DNA from: Lentisphaeria bacterium
GTDB taxonomy: Bacteria > Verrucomicrobiota > Lentisphaeria > Victivallales > UBA1829
Assembly: GCA_017456805.1 (NCBI GenBank)
Contig: JAFTIQ010000010.1
Coordinates: 1 to 64,000 of the forward strand
Length of the DNA stretch: 64,000 bases
Reading direction: 5' to 3'
Shown: positions 53,440 through 61,932 of the stretch, piece after piece
Numbering within the stretch: the stretch's first letter is position 1
Layout of the letters: the number at the start of each line of letters is the position of its first letter
The notes under the pieces: generated by a model
What the model was told of the DNA's origin: nothing
Seen by the model: only the letters and a program-made list of their open reading frames with translations
Database searches by the model: none
Position numbers and translations under genes: made by a program

Positions 53440-54237
53440 ATGAAACCTATCGGCGTACAACTTTACTCTCTCCGTGAAAAAGTAGGTTATGATTTCGTGA
53501 GCGTTCTGAAACGCGTTGCTGAAATCGGCTACAAGTATGTGGAACCCGCAGGACTCTGGAATGTCCGTCCCAGCGAATTCAAGAAGGTCCTTGACGATCT
53601 CGGACTCAAGATGGTTTCCTCCCATACCCCATGGGCAAGAGACCCCAAGATCCTCGGCGAAGTCATGGAAACAGCTCACACCCTCGGTCTGAACAAGATC
53701 GTCTGCGGTTACTGGGTCACTGATTTCGAAAGCATGGATGCCATCAAACGCACCGCAGAAAACACCAACAAAATGCAGGAAATCCTCGCAGCAAACGGAT
53801 TCACCCTGTTCCAGCACAACCACGATTTCGAATTCCAGAGACTCGATGGCAGAATCAAGTATGAAATCTATAAAGAACTCTGCCCGAACCTGAAATATCA
53901 GATCGACTGCTTCTGGTCCACAAACCGCGGAACCGAAAACCCCGTCGATATGCTCAAGATCTTTGCAGACAACACCATCTCCATGCACATGAAGGACGGT
54001 TTCGTCAAGCAGAACGTCAGCGGCGATAAAATGGTCAACGGTATTCTCGACCGCAAAGTGGAACTCATGCCCCTCGGACAGGGCGATCTTCCCATCAAGG
54101 ATCTGGTCGCAAACGCTCCGGCTTCCGCTGAAGCGATCATCGTGGAGCTTGACTACTGCAACGTGGAAATGTGGCAGGCAATCGAAGAAAGCTATAAGTT
54201 CATGACCCAAAACGGTCTCGCAGAAGGAAACAAATAA
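53440..54237 (+). CDS. Sugar phosphate isomerase/epimerase (TIM barrel)
   Basis: The 265 residues form a xylose-isomerase-like TIM barrel. IGVQLYSLREKVGYDF at the N-terminus and YVEPAGLWN are typical of such proteins. FQHNHDFEF and MHMKDGF contain likely metal ligands and VELDYCNVEMWQA lies near the end. The start at 53440 has an AGAGGAGA site. The next gene, a Gfo/Idh/MocA oxidoreductase, overlaps it by one base, and the pair fits sugar or inositol catabolism. Confidence 0.88.
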   Translation: MKPIGVQLYSLREKVGYDFVSVLKRVAEIGYKYVEPAGLWNVRPSEFKKVLDDLGLKMVSSHTPWARDPKILGEVMETAHTLGLNKIVCGYWVTDFESMDAIKRTAENTNKMQEILAANGFTLFQHNHDFEFQRLDGRIKYEIYKELCPNLKYQIDCFWSTNRGTENPVDMLKIFADNTISMHMKDGFVKQNVSGDKMVNGILDRKVELMPLGQGDLPIKDLVANAPASAEAIIVELDYCNVEMWQAIEESYKFMTQNGLAEGNK

Positions 54238-55358
54238 TGAAACGTACAAAAGTCGGTATTATCGGCTGCGGAATGATCTCCGATACTTATTTCAAAGCCG
54301 CGCAGAAATTCAATATCATCGAAGTCGTTGCATGCTCAGATATCATCCCGGAACGTGCCGCTAAGAAAACGGAACTTTATGGTGTTCCCAATATGACCAA
54401 TGAAGAGCTGCTGGCAAGAGAAGATATCGAAATCGTTCTCAACCTCACTCCGCCCAGAGTTCATTCCAAAATCGCAATAGATACCCTCAACGCCGGAAAA
54501 CATGCCTACTCCGAAAAGCCCTTTGGTGTCGATGCTGCGGATGCCGCAAAGGTCATGGCGCTGGCAAAGGAAAAAGGTCTCCGCGTCGGATGCGCTCCCG
54601 ACACATTCCTCGGCGGCGGACAGCAGACTGCACGGAAGCTCATTGATGACGGCTGGATCGGAAAGCCCCTTTCCGGAACCGCTATGGTTCTCGGCAGAGG
54701 TCCTGAAAAATGGCCGCAGGCACCCTTCTTCTATGACTACGGTGCAGGCCCCATGCTCGACCTGGGCCCCTACTACGTCACCGCTCTCGTCAACATGCTC
54801 GGTCCCGCTGAAAGCGTGACTGCTGTTACAACTAAGGGATTCGAAACCAGAACCTACGGTCCGGAAGTTGCAGACGAATACAAAGACAAATACAAGCCCT
54901 TTGATAAGTATCCTGTCAATGTGACAACTCATCTGACCGGGATTATCAAGTTCAAATGCGGCGCTGTCATTACCATGATCTCCAGCTTTGACTGCTACAA
55001 GCATGGACATTGCCCCATTGAAATCTATGGGACCGAAGGATCTCTTCAGGTTCCCGATCCCAACACGTTCGATGGACCGGTCCGTGTCTTCAAACCCGGC
55101 TATGAAGATTGGAAAGAAGTTCCTCTGACCCACGGTTACACCGAAAACAGCCGTTCCATCGGAGCTGCTGACATGGCGTATGCTCTCCGCAGCGGACGCC
55201 CCCACCGTGCAAACGGACAGCTGGCAAATCATGTGCTTGAAATCATGCTTGCCTTTGACAAGTCCAGTGAAGCAAAGAAAGAAATCGTTCTGGAAACCAC
55301 CTGCGACCGTCCCGAAGCTCTGCCGCTCGGACTGGAACCGGGAATGCTGCCGGAATAA
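54237..55358 (+). CDS. Gfo/Idh/MocA-family oxidoreductase
   Basis: The 373 residues have an N-terminal NAD(P) fold (VGIIGCGMISDTYFKAA), the EKPF motif in HAYSEKPFG, and a C-terminal Gfo/Idh/MocA domain. Typical features include the YDYGAGPMLDLGPYYVTALVNMLG segment. Substrate cannot be told. It overlaps the isomerase by one base (TAATG) and ends at a strong terminator. Confidence 0.92.
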   Translation: MKRTKVGIIGCGMISDTYFKAAQKFNIIEVVACSDIIPERAAKKTELYGVPNMTNEELLAREDIEIVLNLTPPRVHSKIAIDTLNAGKHAYSEKPFGVDAADAAKVMALAKEKGLRVGCAPDTFLGGGQQTARKLIDDGWIGKPLSGTAMVLGRGPEKWPQAPFFYDYGAGPMLDLGPYYVTALVNMLGPAESVTAVTTKGFETRTYGPEVADEYKDKYKPFDKYPVNVTTHLTGIIKFKCGAVITMISSFDCYKHGHCPIEIYGTEGSLQVPDPNTFDGPVRVFKPGYEDWKEVPLTHGYTENSRSIGAADMAYALRSGRPHRANGQLANHVLEIMLAFDKSSEAKKEIVLETTCDRPEALPLGLEPGMLPE

Positions 55359-55378
55359 TTCCTATTGCCCGAATACCA

Positions 55379-55415
55379 AAAAAGCTGTCCTGAGAAATCA
55401 GGGCAGCTTTTTTTA
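55379..55415 (+). terminator. Terminator of the isomerase-oxidoreductase operon
   Basis: AAAGCTGTCCTGA (55381-55393) pairs with TCAGGGCAGCTTT (55398-55410) around GAAA, followed by TTTT. Because the stem ends in A and T runs it may serve both strands. Confidence 0.85.
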
Positions 55416-55459
55416 TACGGAAGAAAAGGTTCCGTATGTTTCTCAGTGGCAAGAAATGA

Positions 55460-56140
55460 TCATCTTCCCGTGTCGCCGGAATAAAGGGGTCTGTCGGTAC
55501 CGGCGATAGAAACCATGTAATCTTCTTTTTCCACGTCAACATGTCCGTCGATATAAAGAACAGTTCCATAACCGTTATGTCTTCCTTTGAAAGACGCATC
55601 TCCATTTGCACCGGTATTATGATAATACGCTTTATAATTTTCAAGCATATACGCTTTTCCGGAAGGATTTTTGAATTTTCCAATTTTGGATCTTGGATAT
55701 CTCTTATTATCAATCGTATCGTATGCGAGCCCGCTGAGATAGATTGCGATAGTATAAACCTGTGCTCCGAAGTCCCATTCTGTCTTTGAAACAGATTGCT
55801 TCTGCGGAACCTCCGTACATTTATAGAGCACGTAGGAATCACCAGTATTCGGAGAGGAGGGTGAATGATAGAACCAATATCTGTCCAGAGAGCTGGCAGC
55901 ATAAGTTGCATGAGCGAGGATATAGCCGTCAAAATCCTGAGTATACTGCTGAACAATGAGCCCGATCTGTTTCCGTTTGCCCAGGCAATCTGCTCTTCTT
56001 CCGGCTTTTCTTGCATTATTCAATGCTGGAAGAAGCATCCCTGCAAGGATTGCGATAATTGCAATGACAACGAGAAGTTCGATCAGAGTAAAACGGGATT
56101 TGCAAACGGACAAACGCTGCAACGATTCTGCTTTTTTCAT
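55460..56140 (-). CDS. Prepilin-like protein with H-X9-DG motif
   Basis: The 226 residues have the N-terminal prepilin signature [20 protein letters not shown], a transmembrane helix, and the conserved [14 protein letters not shown] segment. Near the C-terminus [16 protein letters not shown] fits H-X9-DG, as in the large prepilin-like families of Lentisphaerota and Planctomycetota. The role is unknown; many paralogues are typical for these genomes. It has a strong promoter. Confidence 0.9.
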   Translation of the reverse strand: MKKAESLQRLSVCKSRFTLIELLVVIAIIAILAGMLLPALNNARKAGRRADCLGKRKQIGLIVQQYTQDFDGYILAHATYAASSLDRYWFYHSPSSPNTGDSYVLYKCTEVPQKQSVSKTEWDFGAQVYTIAIYLSGLAYDTIDNKRYPRSKIGKFKNPSGKAYMLENYKAYYHNTGANGDASFKGRHNGYGTVLYIDGHVDVEKEDYMVSIAGTDRPLYSGDTGR

Positions 56141-56190
56141 TTTTCACCTGCGGTTGGGGTTAAAAATTCGAGTTTGTAATATTCACAGTT

Positions 56191-56219
56191 AATATACAAC
56201 CTTTTATCGAAAATGTCAA
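56191..56219 (-). promoter_or_regulatory. Promoter of prepilin-like gene
   Basis: Minus strand: TTGACA (56219-56214), 17-bp spacer, TATATT (56196-56191), 50 bases before the start. Confidence 0.7.
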
Positions 56220-56246
56220 GATGGAATTGCAGTGCAAGAAGAAATA

Positions 56247-56277
56247 AGTGTTTGAAAGTGTTTGAAAGTGTTTGAAA
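56247..56277. repeat. Short tandem repeat
   Basis: Three head-to-tail copies of AGTGTTTGAA lie between the DUF2062 gene and the prepilin-like gene promoter. Confidence 0.7.
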
Positions 56278-56285
56278 ACTGAAAA

Positions 56286-56795
56286 TCAGGCTTCCATTTT
56301 TTTCTGTTTCAGAGCTCTGTACTTCCGGATTATGTACAATACCCCGAAGTAAGTGATAGGAGTCATAATCAATGTAAGCAAAGCTCCTCCGGCAAAAAAA
56401 GATAAAATAATATCCAGCCCTTCTGCGGCAAGGAGCTGATATCCTTCATACCACGGTCCGGTATGATTGATCACTTTATCCATACTTTCACAGATCCGCT
56501 CATAGCTGATGTTTCTTCCGATCAATCTGCTTCCAACCCAGCATTGAGCCGGATAGAGAAAAAGGATGGAAACGGGATTTGTCAACAGAGTTCCCAGGGA
56601 TGCCCCGATCTTGCTTCCCTTCAATGCAAAAGAGGTCGGAATAGAACAGATAAGCTGAAGTCCGAAGGGAATGAAACAACCGTAAAACATTCCGATGGCC
56701 CATCCGCGTGCAACATATTCAGGAGTGGCGTTCTCTCTGACGATTTTCAAATAAAGCCATCTCAGATTTTTTTTCAGCCAACCACTTTTTTTCAT
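56286..56795 (-). CDS. DUF2062 membrane protein
   Basis: The 169 residues have the DUF2062 pattern: NATPEYVARGWAIGMFYGCFIPFG near the N-terminus, then TNPVSILFLYPAQCWVGSRLIG. Two or three hydrophobic helices are seen. Function is unknown. The start at 56795 has GGGAGTGATGG; an upstream start adds 38 residues with no family match. It is divergent from the AsmA-like gene. Confidence 0.82.
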   Translation of the reverse strand: MKKSGWLKKNLRWLYLKIVRENATPEYVARGWAIGMFYGCFIPFGLQLICSIPTSFALKGSKIGASLGTLLTNPVSILFLYPAQCWVGSRLIGRNISYERICESMDKVINHTGPWYEGYQLLAAEGLDIILSFFAGGALLTLIMTPITYFGVLYIIRKYRALKQKKMEA

Positions 56796-56910
56796 TTTTC
56801 CATCACTCCCAAACAAATGCAGATCCACGAATCTGCCGGAAAAGATGTTCACTTTTCCGTAAAAATTCATCCCGATTAGGAAATATATGCCACTAAATCG
56901 TTTTTTCAAA

Positions 56911-56938
56911 TTGACTTTTTAAAAAAAAGGCTTATAAT
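56911..56938 (+). promoter_or_regulatory. Promoter of AsmA-like gene
   Basis: TTGACT (56911-56916), 16-bp spacer and TATAAT (56933-56938), 41 bases before the start. Confidence 0.65.
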
Positions 56939-56978
56939 ATGTAAAATCTGTAAAAAGTTTGAAAATTCAGGGAATCCA

Positions 56979-59813
56979 ATGGAAAAAACAGACAAAAAAA
57001 ATGAAATCCGGAAGAAAAAATCGTTCTGGAAAAAAATCCGGTTTTATTTCTGGGTGGTGATCGTTCTTTCTCTCTGGATCATGAATCACCATTGCGCAAC
57101 CCATGGGATCCCCCAATGGCTCCAATCCCCCATCACGGAAAAATTAAAAAAGAATGGACTCCATGTTTCTGCGCAGGAAGCAACGTTCAGTTTTACAGAA
57201 GGACTGCTTCTGAAGAATTTTGAATTTTATCAGGAAAACAGCGGTATCAGGTTGAAAGCGCCGCAGGTCAACATCAGCTATTCCCCTGGAAAAATCTTTC
57301 TCGGAGTCTTTCTGCCTGTCCATTTTATCATCAGGGACGGCACTGCAGATCTTCCCATGCTCCCGGAATATGGCGAAGAAGGAAAAATGGATCTTGTGCA
57401 GATCCATCAATTCAATGCTGAACTGATCGGGGTTCCGGGACTGGTTGAAGTGCAGAATGCTTCCGCAAAAATCGGCAGAAACACGCTCCGGATGAAAGGA
57501 TCCATCAACAATCTGCTTCACATCATGATCGAAGAGATTTTTTCGGAATACTGGGAAGAAGATAAATCCGGAAAAAAATGGAAAAAAAGAGAATATCCAT
57601 ACGGAATCATGCAGATCTTCCCGCTGGAAGTCCGGAAAAAATTTATTCTCACCTGCCGCAATTATGAAAGATTGATGCTTCCCGAGAATCCGGAATGCGA
57701 TATCACTTTTTACCTGGATCTCAACGACTTCAAACAATGCACGGTCAATGCGACGATTCTGATGCCGGAATTTCAATACGAAGGCATCACGGTCCGCAGG
57801 ATCCGGGAAGAGATTTCACTGAAAGATGGAATCGTTTCTCTCAATGAAGCTGCCATTGACATTGGAGACCGCTCAGCGTTGACCGTAACCGGGATTTATG
57901 ATGACAACGGTTCCGTTTTCAAGGGAAAGATCAAAGGGAACTGTAATATTTCCGAACTCCTGAAACTCACCGGGAACAGCCTTCCGCCTGAACTGGAAAA
58001 ATATATTGTGTTCAGAAATGATACCGTTCTCTTTGAAGGAAATCTTGACCACTTCTCCGTCTCAGGCAATCAGTTTGATACGACTCTGAAACTGACTCTT
58101 CCCGAGATCGTTGTGGATGGTGTTGTTATGAAAAATGTCGATCTCCGGGTGCACGGACTGGATGGAAAACTTCAGGGGCAGATCATTCATGCGGAATTGG
58201 AAAACGGTGGCTTCCTCTCCGGTGATTTTTCCATCGACCCCGAAAACGGGATCACCTGTTCTTTGCAGGGAAAATCTCTGCTGTCCGGATTACAGAATGC
58301 AATGCCCCGGGAAGTACAATCTTTTATTCAGAAAAAAATCTCATTCTCCGGAAAAGAAGAGCCCATTTCATTTTCCACTCAGTTTGGAATCAAAAATCTG
58401 AAACGGAAACAGTTTGACGGAACATTCCGGATAAAGTATCCTCATATCAGAATTAACGGTGAGGAGATCCGGGAAATTGAAGCAGATTTGGAGTTTTCTC
58501 CGGAAAAACTGAAAATCACCAGATTTTCTGCAAAAACAATGGATGGTTCCAAGTTTGCCGGATCTGTGGAATTTGATTTTCTGCGGAAACATATCAATGC
58601 AAAAACCGTTGCCTCCGGCATTCCGGGAAGGCTGGCAAAGACGTTCGACACGATCTGGCAGACAGATGCGCTCTCTAATCTGGCAAAGGATATTTCAAGC
58701 AAAGATCCCAACGGAATCGCAGAATCTGATGTCACCCTCTTTGCCAATTACGGAGAGAACCCATTCTACCACATCGCCGGCAATGCGGTCATGAAAAATC
58801 CCACTTATTGCGGAATTCCCTTCCGTTACGGTGCAGCGCGTTTTCTGACAGATTCCTCCGGGAAAGTGATCGTGCCGGATTTGATTCTCAAAGCGGATTA
58901 CGGAACCATGCAGCTGGAATCCATTTACTGCGCAGATCCTGCAAATCCCGAGGGCGGACAAATGCATTTCAACCTCAAAAGCACCTTGAAAGGAAATGAT
59001 CTCCTAACCATATTCTGTCAGAATTTCGATCCGATCCTGGTTGATTTCCCCTTCCCCATGGACGTTCATGCAACAGGAGTCATCGACTACTCCGATGAAA
59101 GCAAGATATCCGTCAAAGCGACAGTCAAGAATGGAGATTGCACCTTTTCCGGAGCCAGAGTCGGGGATATTGATGCCTCGCTCACGTTTGAGAATGGAGA
59201 GATTCATTTTCAAAACGCGAAAGTTGTTCTGGCTCAAGGAATTTGCTATTCGGATTTCAGATATCATTTCAAAGAACAGCAGGGAAGTTTCCGCCAGAGG
59301 CTGGAAGGTGCAGATCTCACAGAAATCCTCAAAGAGTTTCATATCACAAAATTTGTTCCTGTGGGAACAGGCAGCGGGAAAGTTTCCTTTGTCTCAGCCG
59401 GAACATTCCATGTCAATGAGCAGAAAAAGTTGATGATCAACGGAGCAGGCGATCTGAAAGTTGAAGGAAACGATCTCTGGAACATTCCGCTCTTTGAATC
59501 TTTCCGGAAAATGGTCAGCGATGCCTGGCCAATGATCGGAAAAAGTATCGGGATCACCGAAGTCTCGTGTAAACTTGTCTATGATGGAGACCGGGCGGTC
59601 ATCAAAGATTTCAAATCCAATGGCACATTTATGTCGATTGATACAGCGGGGGAATTTTTCTGGGAGAATGGAGAATATGATTTCACCATTCGCGCAGAAT
59701 TGCTGAAGGAGGCATTGCCCTTCCAGATCGGTGCAACGATTCTGAAACCGATCTCATGGATTTTAAGTAAAAATTACAAGGGGAAATACATTCCTCCTGA
59801 AGATCAGAAGTAA
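56979..59813 (+). CDS. AsmA/TamB-like envelope protein
   Basis: The 944 residues have an N-terminal basic stretch and one transmembrane helix (about 24-36), then a long beta-rich region with many alternating strands, as in AsmA/TamB/YhdP-like phospholipid-transport proteins. The C-terminal part has a typical AsmA-like segment (GTGSGKVSFVSAGTF, DLKVEGNDLWNIPLFESFRKM, and a short hydrophobic end). It should be anchored in the inner membrane and span the periplasm. Homology is by pattern. Confidence 0.75.
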   Translation: MEKTDKKNEIRKKKSFWKKIRFYFWVVIVLSLWIMNHHCATHGIPQWLQSPITEKLKKNGLHVSAQEATFSFTEGLLLKNFEFYQENSGIRLKAPQVNISYSPGKIFLGVFLPVHFIIRDGTADLPMLPEYGEEGKMDLVQIHQFNAELIGVPGLVEVQNASAKIGRNTLRMKGSINNLLHIMIEEIFSEYWEEDKSGKKWKKREYPYGIMQIFPLEVRKKFILTCRNYERLMLPENPECDITFYLDLNDFKQCTVNATILMPEFQYEGITVRRIREEISLKDGIVSLNEAAIDIGDRSALTVTGIYDDNGSVFKGKIKGNCNISELLKLTGNSLPPELEKYIVFRNDTVLFEGNLDHFSVSGNQFDTTLKLTLPEIVVDGVVMKNVDLRVHGLDGKLQGQIIHAELENGGFLSGDFSIDPENGITCSLQGKSLLSGLQNAMPREVQSFIQKKISFSGKEEPISFSTQFGIKNLKRKQFDGTFRIKYPHIRINGEEIREIEADLEFSPEKLKITRFSAKTMDGSKFAGSVEFDFLRKHINAKTVASGIPGRLAKTFDTIWQTDALSNLAKDISSKDPNGIAESDVTLFANYGENPFYHIAGNAVMKNPTYCGIPFRYGAARFLTDSSGKVIVPDLILKADYGTMQLESIYCADPANPEGGQMHFNLKSTLKGNDLLTIFCQNFDPILVDFPFPMDVHATGVIDYSDESKISVKATVKNGDCTFSGARVGDIDASLTFENGEIHFQNAKVVLAQGICYSDFRYHFKEQQGSFRQRLEGADLTEILKEFHITKFVPVGTGSGKVSFVSAGTFHVNEQKKLMINGAGDLKVEGNDLWNIPLFESFRKMVSDAWPMIGKSIGITEVSCKLVYDGDRAVIKDFKSNGTFMSIDTAGEFFWENGEYDFTIRAELLKEALPFQIGATILKPISWILSKNYKGKYIPPEDQK

Positions 59814-59832
59814 CATCAGAAAGGAATTTATC

Positions 59833-60234
59833 ATGAACATTGCTGAAATTATGGAATACCTCAACACAAGGGATCGCTTCTGCGTTGCTAACGATATGAA
59901 GATCACGGTTCTTTCCGAAGGATATGCGGAAGCGGAAATGCCTCTCAGCGAAAACAAACTCAACGGATTGGATGTCGCTCAAGGCGGTGCCATTTACACC
60001 CTCGCAGATTTCGCATTTGCCGGAGCATCCAACGCAAACAAAGAAGATCGCAGATGCATCGGGTCTGCCTCGTCCATCAATTACATCCGCCCCGGAACAG
60101 GTTCAAAACTCAAAGCTGTGGCAAAAATCATCCACGCAGGAAGAAAAACCTGTCTCTCCAATGTGGAAGTCTTCAACGATCAGGACAAGCTTATTGCAAC
60201 CTGTACCTTCCAGGGGTTTATGCTCGATAAGTAA
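59833..60234 (+). CDS. PaaI-type hotdog thioesterase
   Basis: The 133 residues fit the PaaI/YdiI-type hotdog fold. NGLDVAQGGAIYTLADFAFAGASN holds the usual hot-dog helix; the catalytic position is usually HGG, here AQGGAIY, with a Gln in place of the His. The central beta-strands are SSINYIRPGTGSKLKAVAKI and NVEVFNDQDKLIATCTFQGF. Activity is plausible but not certain. The gene is 19 bases after the AsmA-like gene. Confidence 0.8.
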   Translation: MNIAEIMEYLNTRDRFCVANDMKITVLSEGYAEAEMPLSENKLNGLDVAQGGAIYTLADFAFAGASNANKEDRRCIGSASSINYIRPGTGSKLKAVAKIIHAGRKTCLSNVEVFNDQDKLIATCTFQGFMLDK

Positions 60235-60238
60235 AATC

Positions 60239-61861
60239 TCAATCCGCAAACCAGAGATGCCAGAAATAAACACCTGCCAGACATAACAGGATCAGCACAA
60301 GCGCAGGAAGCAAATTCAAAAGAATGATCTTGCCTTCCTTGCCGCTGGCATTCACGGTCGCACAGGTCGCAACGATTCCGGAAAGACGGAGCATACTTCC
60401 GATTCCGCCCCCAACATTCTGAAGCGCGATCATCTGCGTTTCCGGAAACTCCAGCAATCCCGCTGCATTGAACTGGATCGGACAGAACAGCAGATTGGAA
60501 ACCGTGCAGGAACCGGAGAAAAATGTTCCGAAACAGCCGATCATCGGCGCCACTATAACATAACCTTTCCCGGTTGAAGTCACGATTGCTTCGGCAACCA
60601 CATTCAGCATCCCGGGAAGCCCGGCATCGTTATACCCGGAAGAGATCATAACTTGAACCATCGCAAATCCGGAAGCAATGGCAAAAGCGGAATACCGAAC
60701 CTGTTTCTCCGATTCCCGGAACAGATTCAGAACCTCTTTCCCTTTCAATCCGTAAAGGAATGCAAAGATCAAACCGATCAGCAAAAAAGGAAAGATCCCG
60801 GGATTATTCAGCACAGCCCACTCAAAACGGGTCCCCGGCGTGGAAAAAATCTCTGAAATCTGAATCCGGGAAATCCCGATGATCCAGCCCTTGAACGGCA
60901 AAAACGGCAAACGCGTCAATACCAGAATCATCGCTATGCAGAAATAAGGAAGCCAAGCCTTCCACCAGGGCATATCCTTTTCCATCGGTTCCAAAGTCGA
61001 ATCCAATGGATTTTCCTTCTCGGAATCCGGGAAATCCCAAACATTTTTCGGAACAAACCACCCAAGTTTCAGGATCAGATAAAAAATGGGGAATGAAATC
61101 ACCGATCCCAGAACAGACGGCAGCTCAGGCCCGAAAACTCCAGCAGTGATCTTCCAGGAGAGACAATAGATCAGCCCGGCAAGAAAACTCAGCGGAAAGA
61201 TTTCCAGAATCGCGCGGAGCTTCCCCTTCCCTCCGGATAAAAGAATCATACTGACAACCGCTGTAAAGGGCACAAAAACTCCGGAGAAACAGGAGAATGT
61301 TGTGAAGATGCTCAATGTTTCCGCACTAAAATTTGCAGGATCCTGAACTTCATCGGACAAGGAGGAAAGAGACGCCATAAAGGCAGTTCCGGCAGCACCG
61401 AAGGGCACCGGAACAGTATTGCAGATCAAGGCAACAACAACGGCTGTCACCGCGGGGAAGCCCAACCCGACCAGCAGCGGAGCCGTCAATGCCGGAGCCG
61501 CACCAAATCCTGCAACACCTTCGATAAAACTGCTGAACAGCCAGGCAATCACGATCACCTGGATCCGCCGGTCTCCGGAAATCCCGGTAAAAGCATTTTT
61601 TATTTTGTTCAATGCCCCTGTCTTCCGCAGCATGTTCAGAAGAAAAATGGCACAGAAAATGATAAAGATGATATCCAGAGATTTCAATATTCCAAGAAGA
61701 GAATAAGATACCAGATCAGGCAGTTCCAGTTTCCACATAAAGAAACCGATCACGCAGGTAGACAGAAACGAGAGCGGCAAAGCCTTCCCGGGAGTAACCT
61801 TGAATCCGGTCATCAGAATCAATGCCAGAAGAATTGGAAACAGAGAACAAAACAGCAGCAT
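60239..61861 (-). CDS. L-lactate permease (LctP family)
   Basis: The 540 residues form a lactate transporter with 12-14 hydrophobic helices. The family mark [23 protein letters not shown] is present, and [19 protein letters not shown] near the C-terminus is typical. The protein couples lactate uptake or efflux to protons or sodium by family knowledge. It lies downstream of carB but behind a terminator. Confidence 0.9.
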   Translation of the reverse strand: MLLFCSLFPILLALILMTGFKVTPGKALPLSFLSTCVIGFFMWKLELPDLVSYSLLGILKSLDIIFIIFCAIFLLNMLRKTGALNKIKNAFTGISGDRRIQVIVIAWLFSSFIEGVAGFGAAPALTAPLLVGLGFPAVTAVVVALICNTVPVPFGAAGTAFMASLSSLSDEVQDPANFSAETLSIFTTFSCFSGVFVPFTAVVSMILLSGGKGKLRAILEIFPLSFLAGLIYCLSWKITAGVFGPELPSVLGSVISFPIFYLILKLGWFVPKNVWDFPDSEKENPLDSTLEPMEKDMPWWKAWLPYFCIAMILVLTRLPFLPFKGWIIGISRIQISEIFSTPGTRFEWAVLNNPGIFPFLLIGLIFAFLYGLKGKEVLNLFRESEKQVRYSAFAIASGFAMVQVMISSGYNDAGLPGMLNVVAEAIVTSTGKGYVIVAPMIGCFGTFFSGSCTVSNLLFCPIQFNAAGLLEFPETQMIALQNVGGGIGSMLRLSGIVATCATVNASGKEGKIILLNLLPALVLILLCLAGVYFWHLWFAD

Positions 61862-61883
61862 TTCAAACCTTTCGGAAACAGAA

Positions 61884-61915
61884 AACGCCGGATCCTGACA
61901 AAGAAATCCGGCGTT
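61884..61915 (-). terminator. Terminator of carB
   Basis: AACGCCGGAT (61884-61893) and ATCCGGCGTT (61906-61915) form a perfect 10-bp stem around 12 bases. On the minus strand TTTTCTGTTT follows. Confidence 0.8.
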
Positions 61916-61932
61916 TATTTTCGCTCTTGCTA

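Noticed and set aside
54336..55232. 298-codon minus frame opposite the Gfo/Idh/MocA gene
   Set aside because: Shadow frame; the + strand gene has intact motifs across the whole span.
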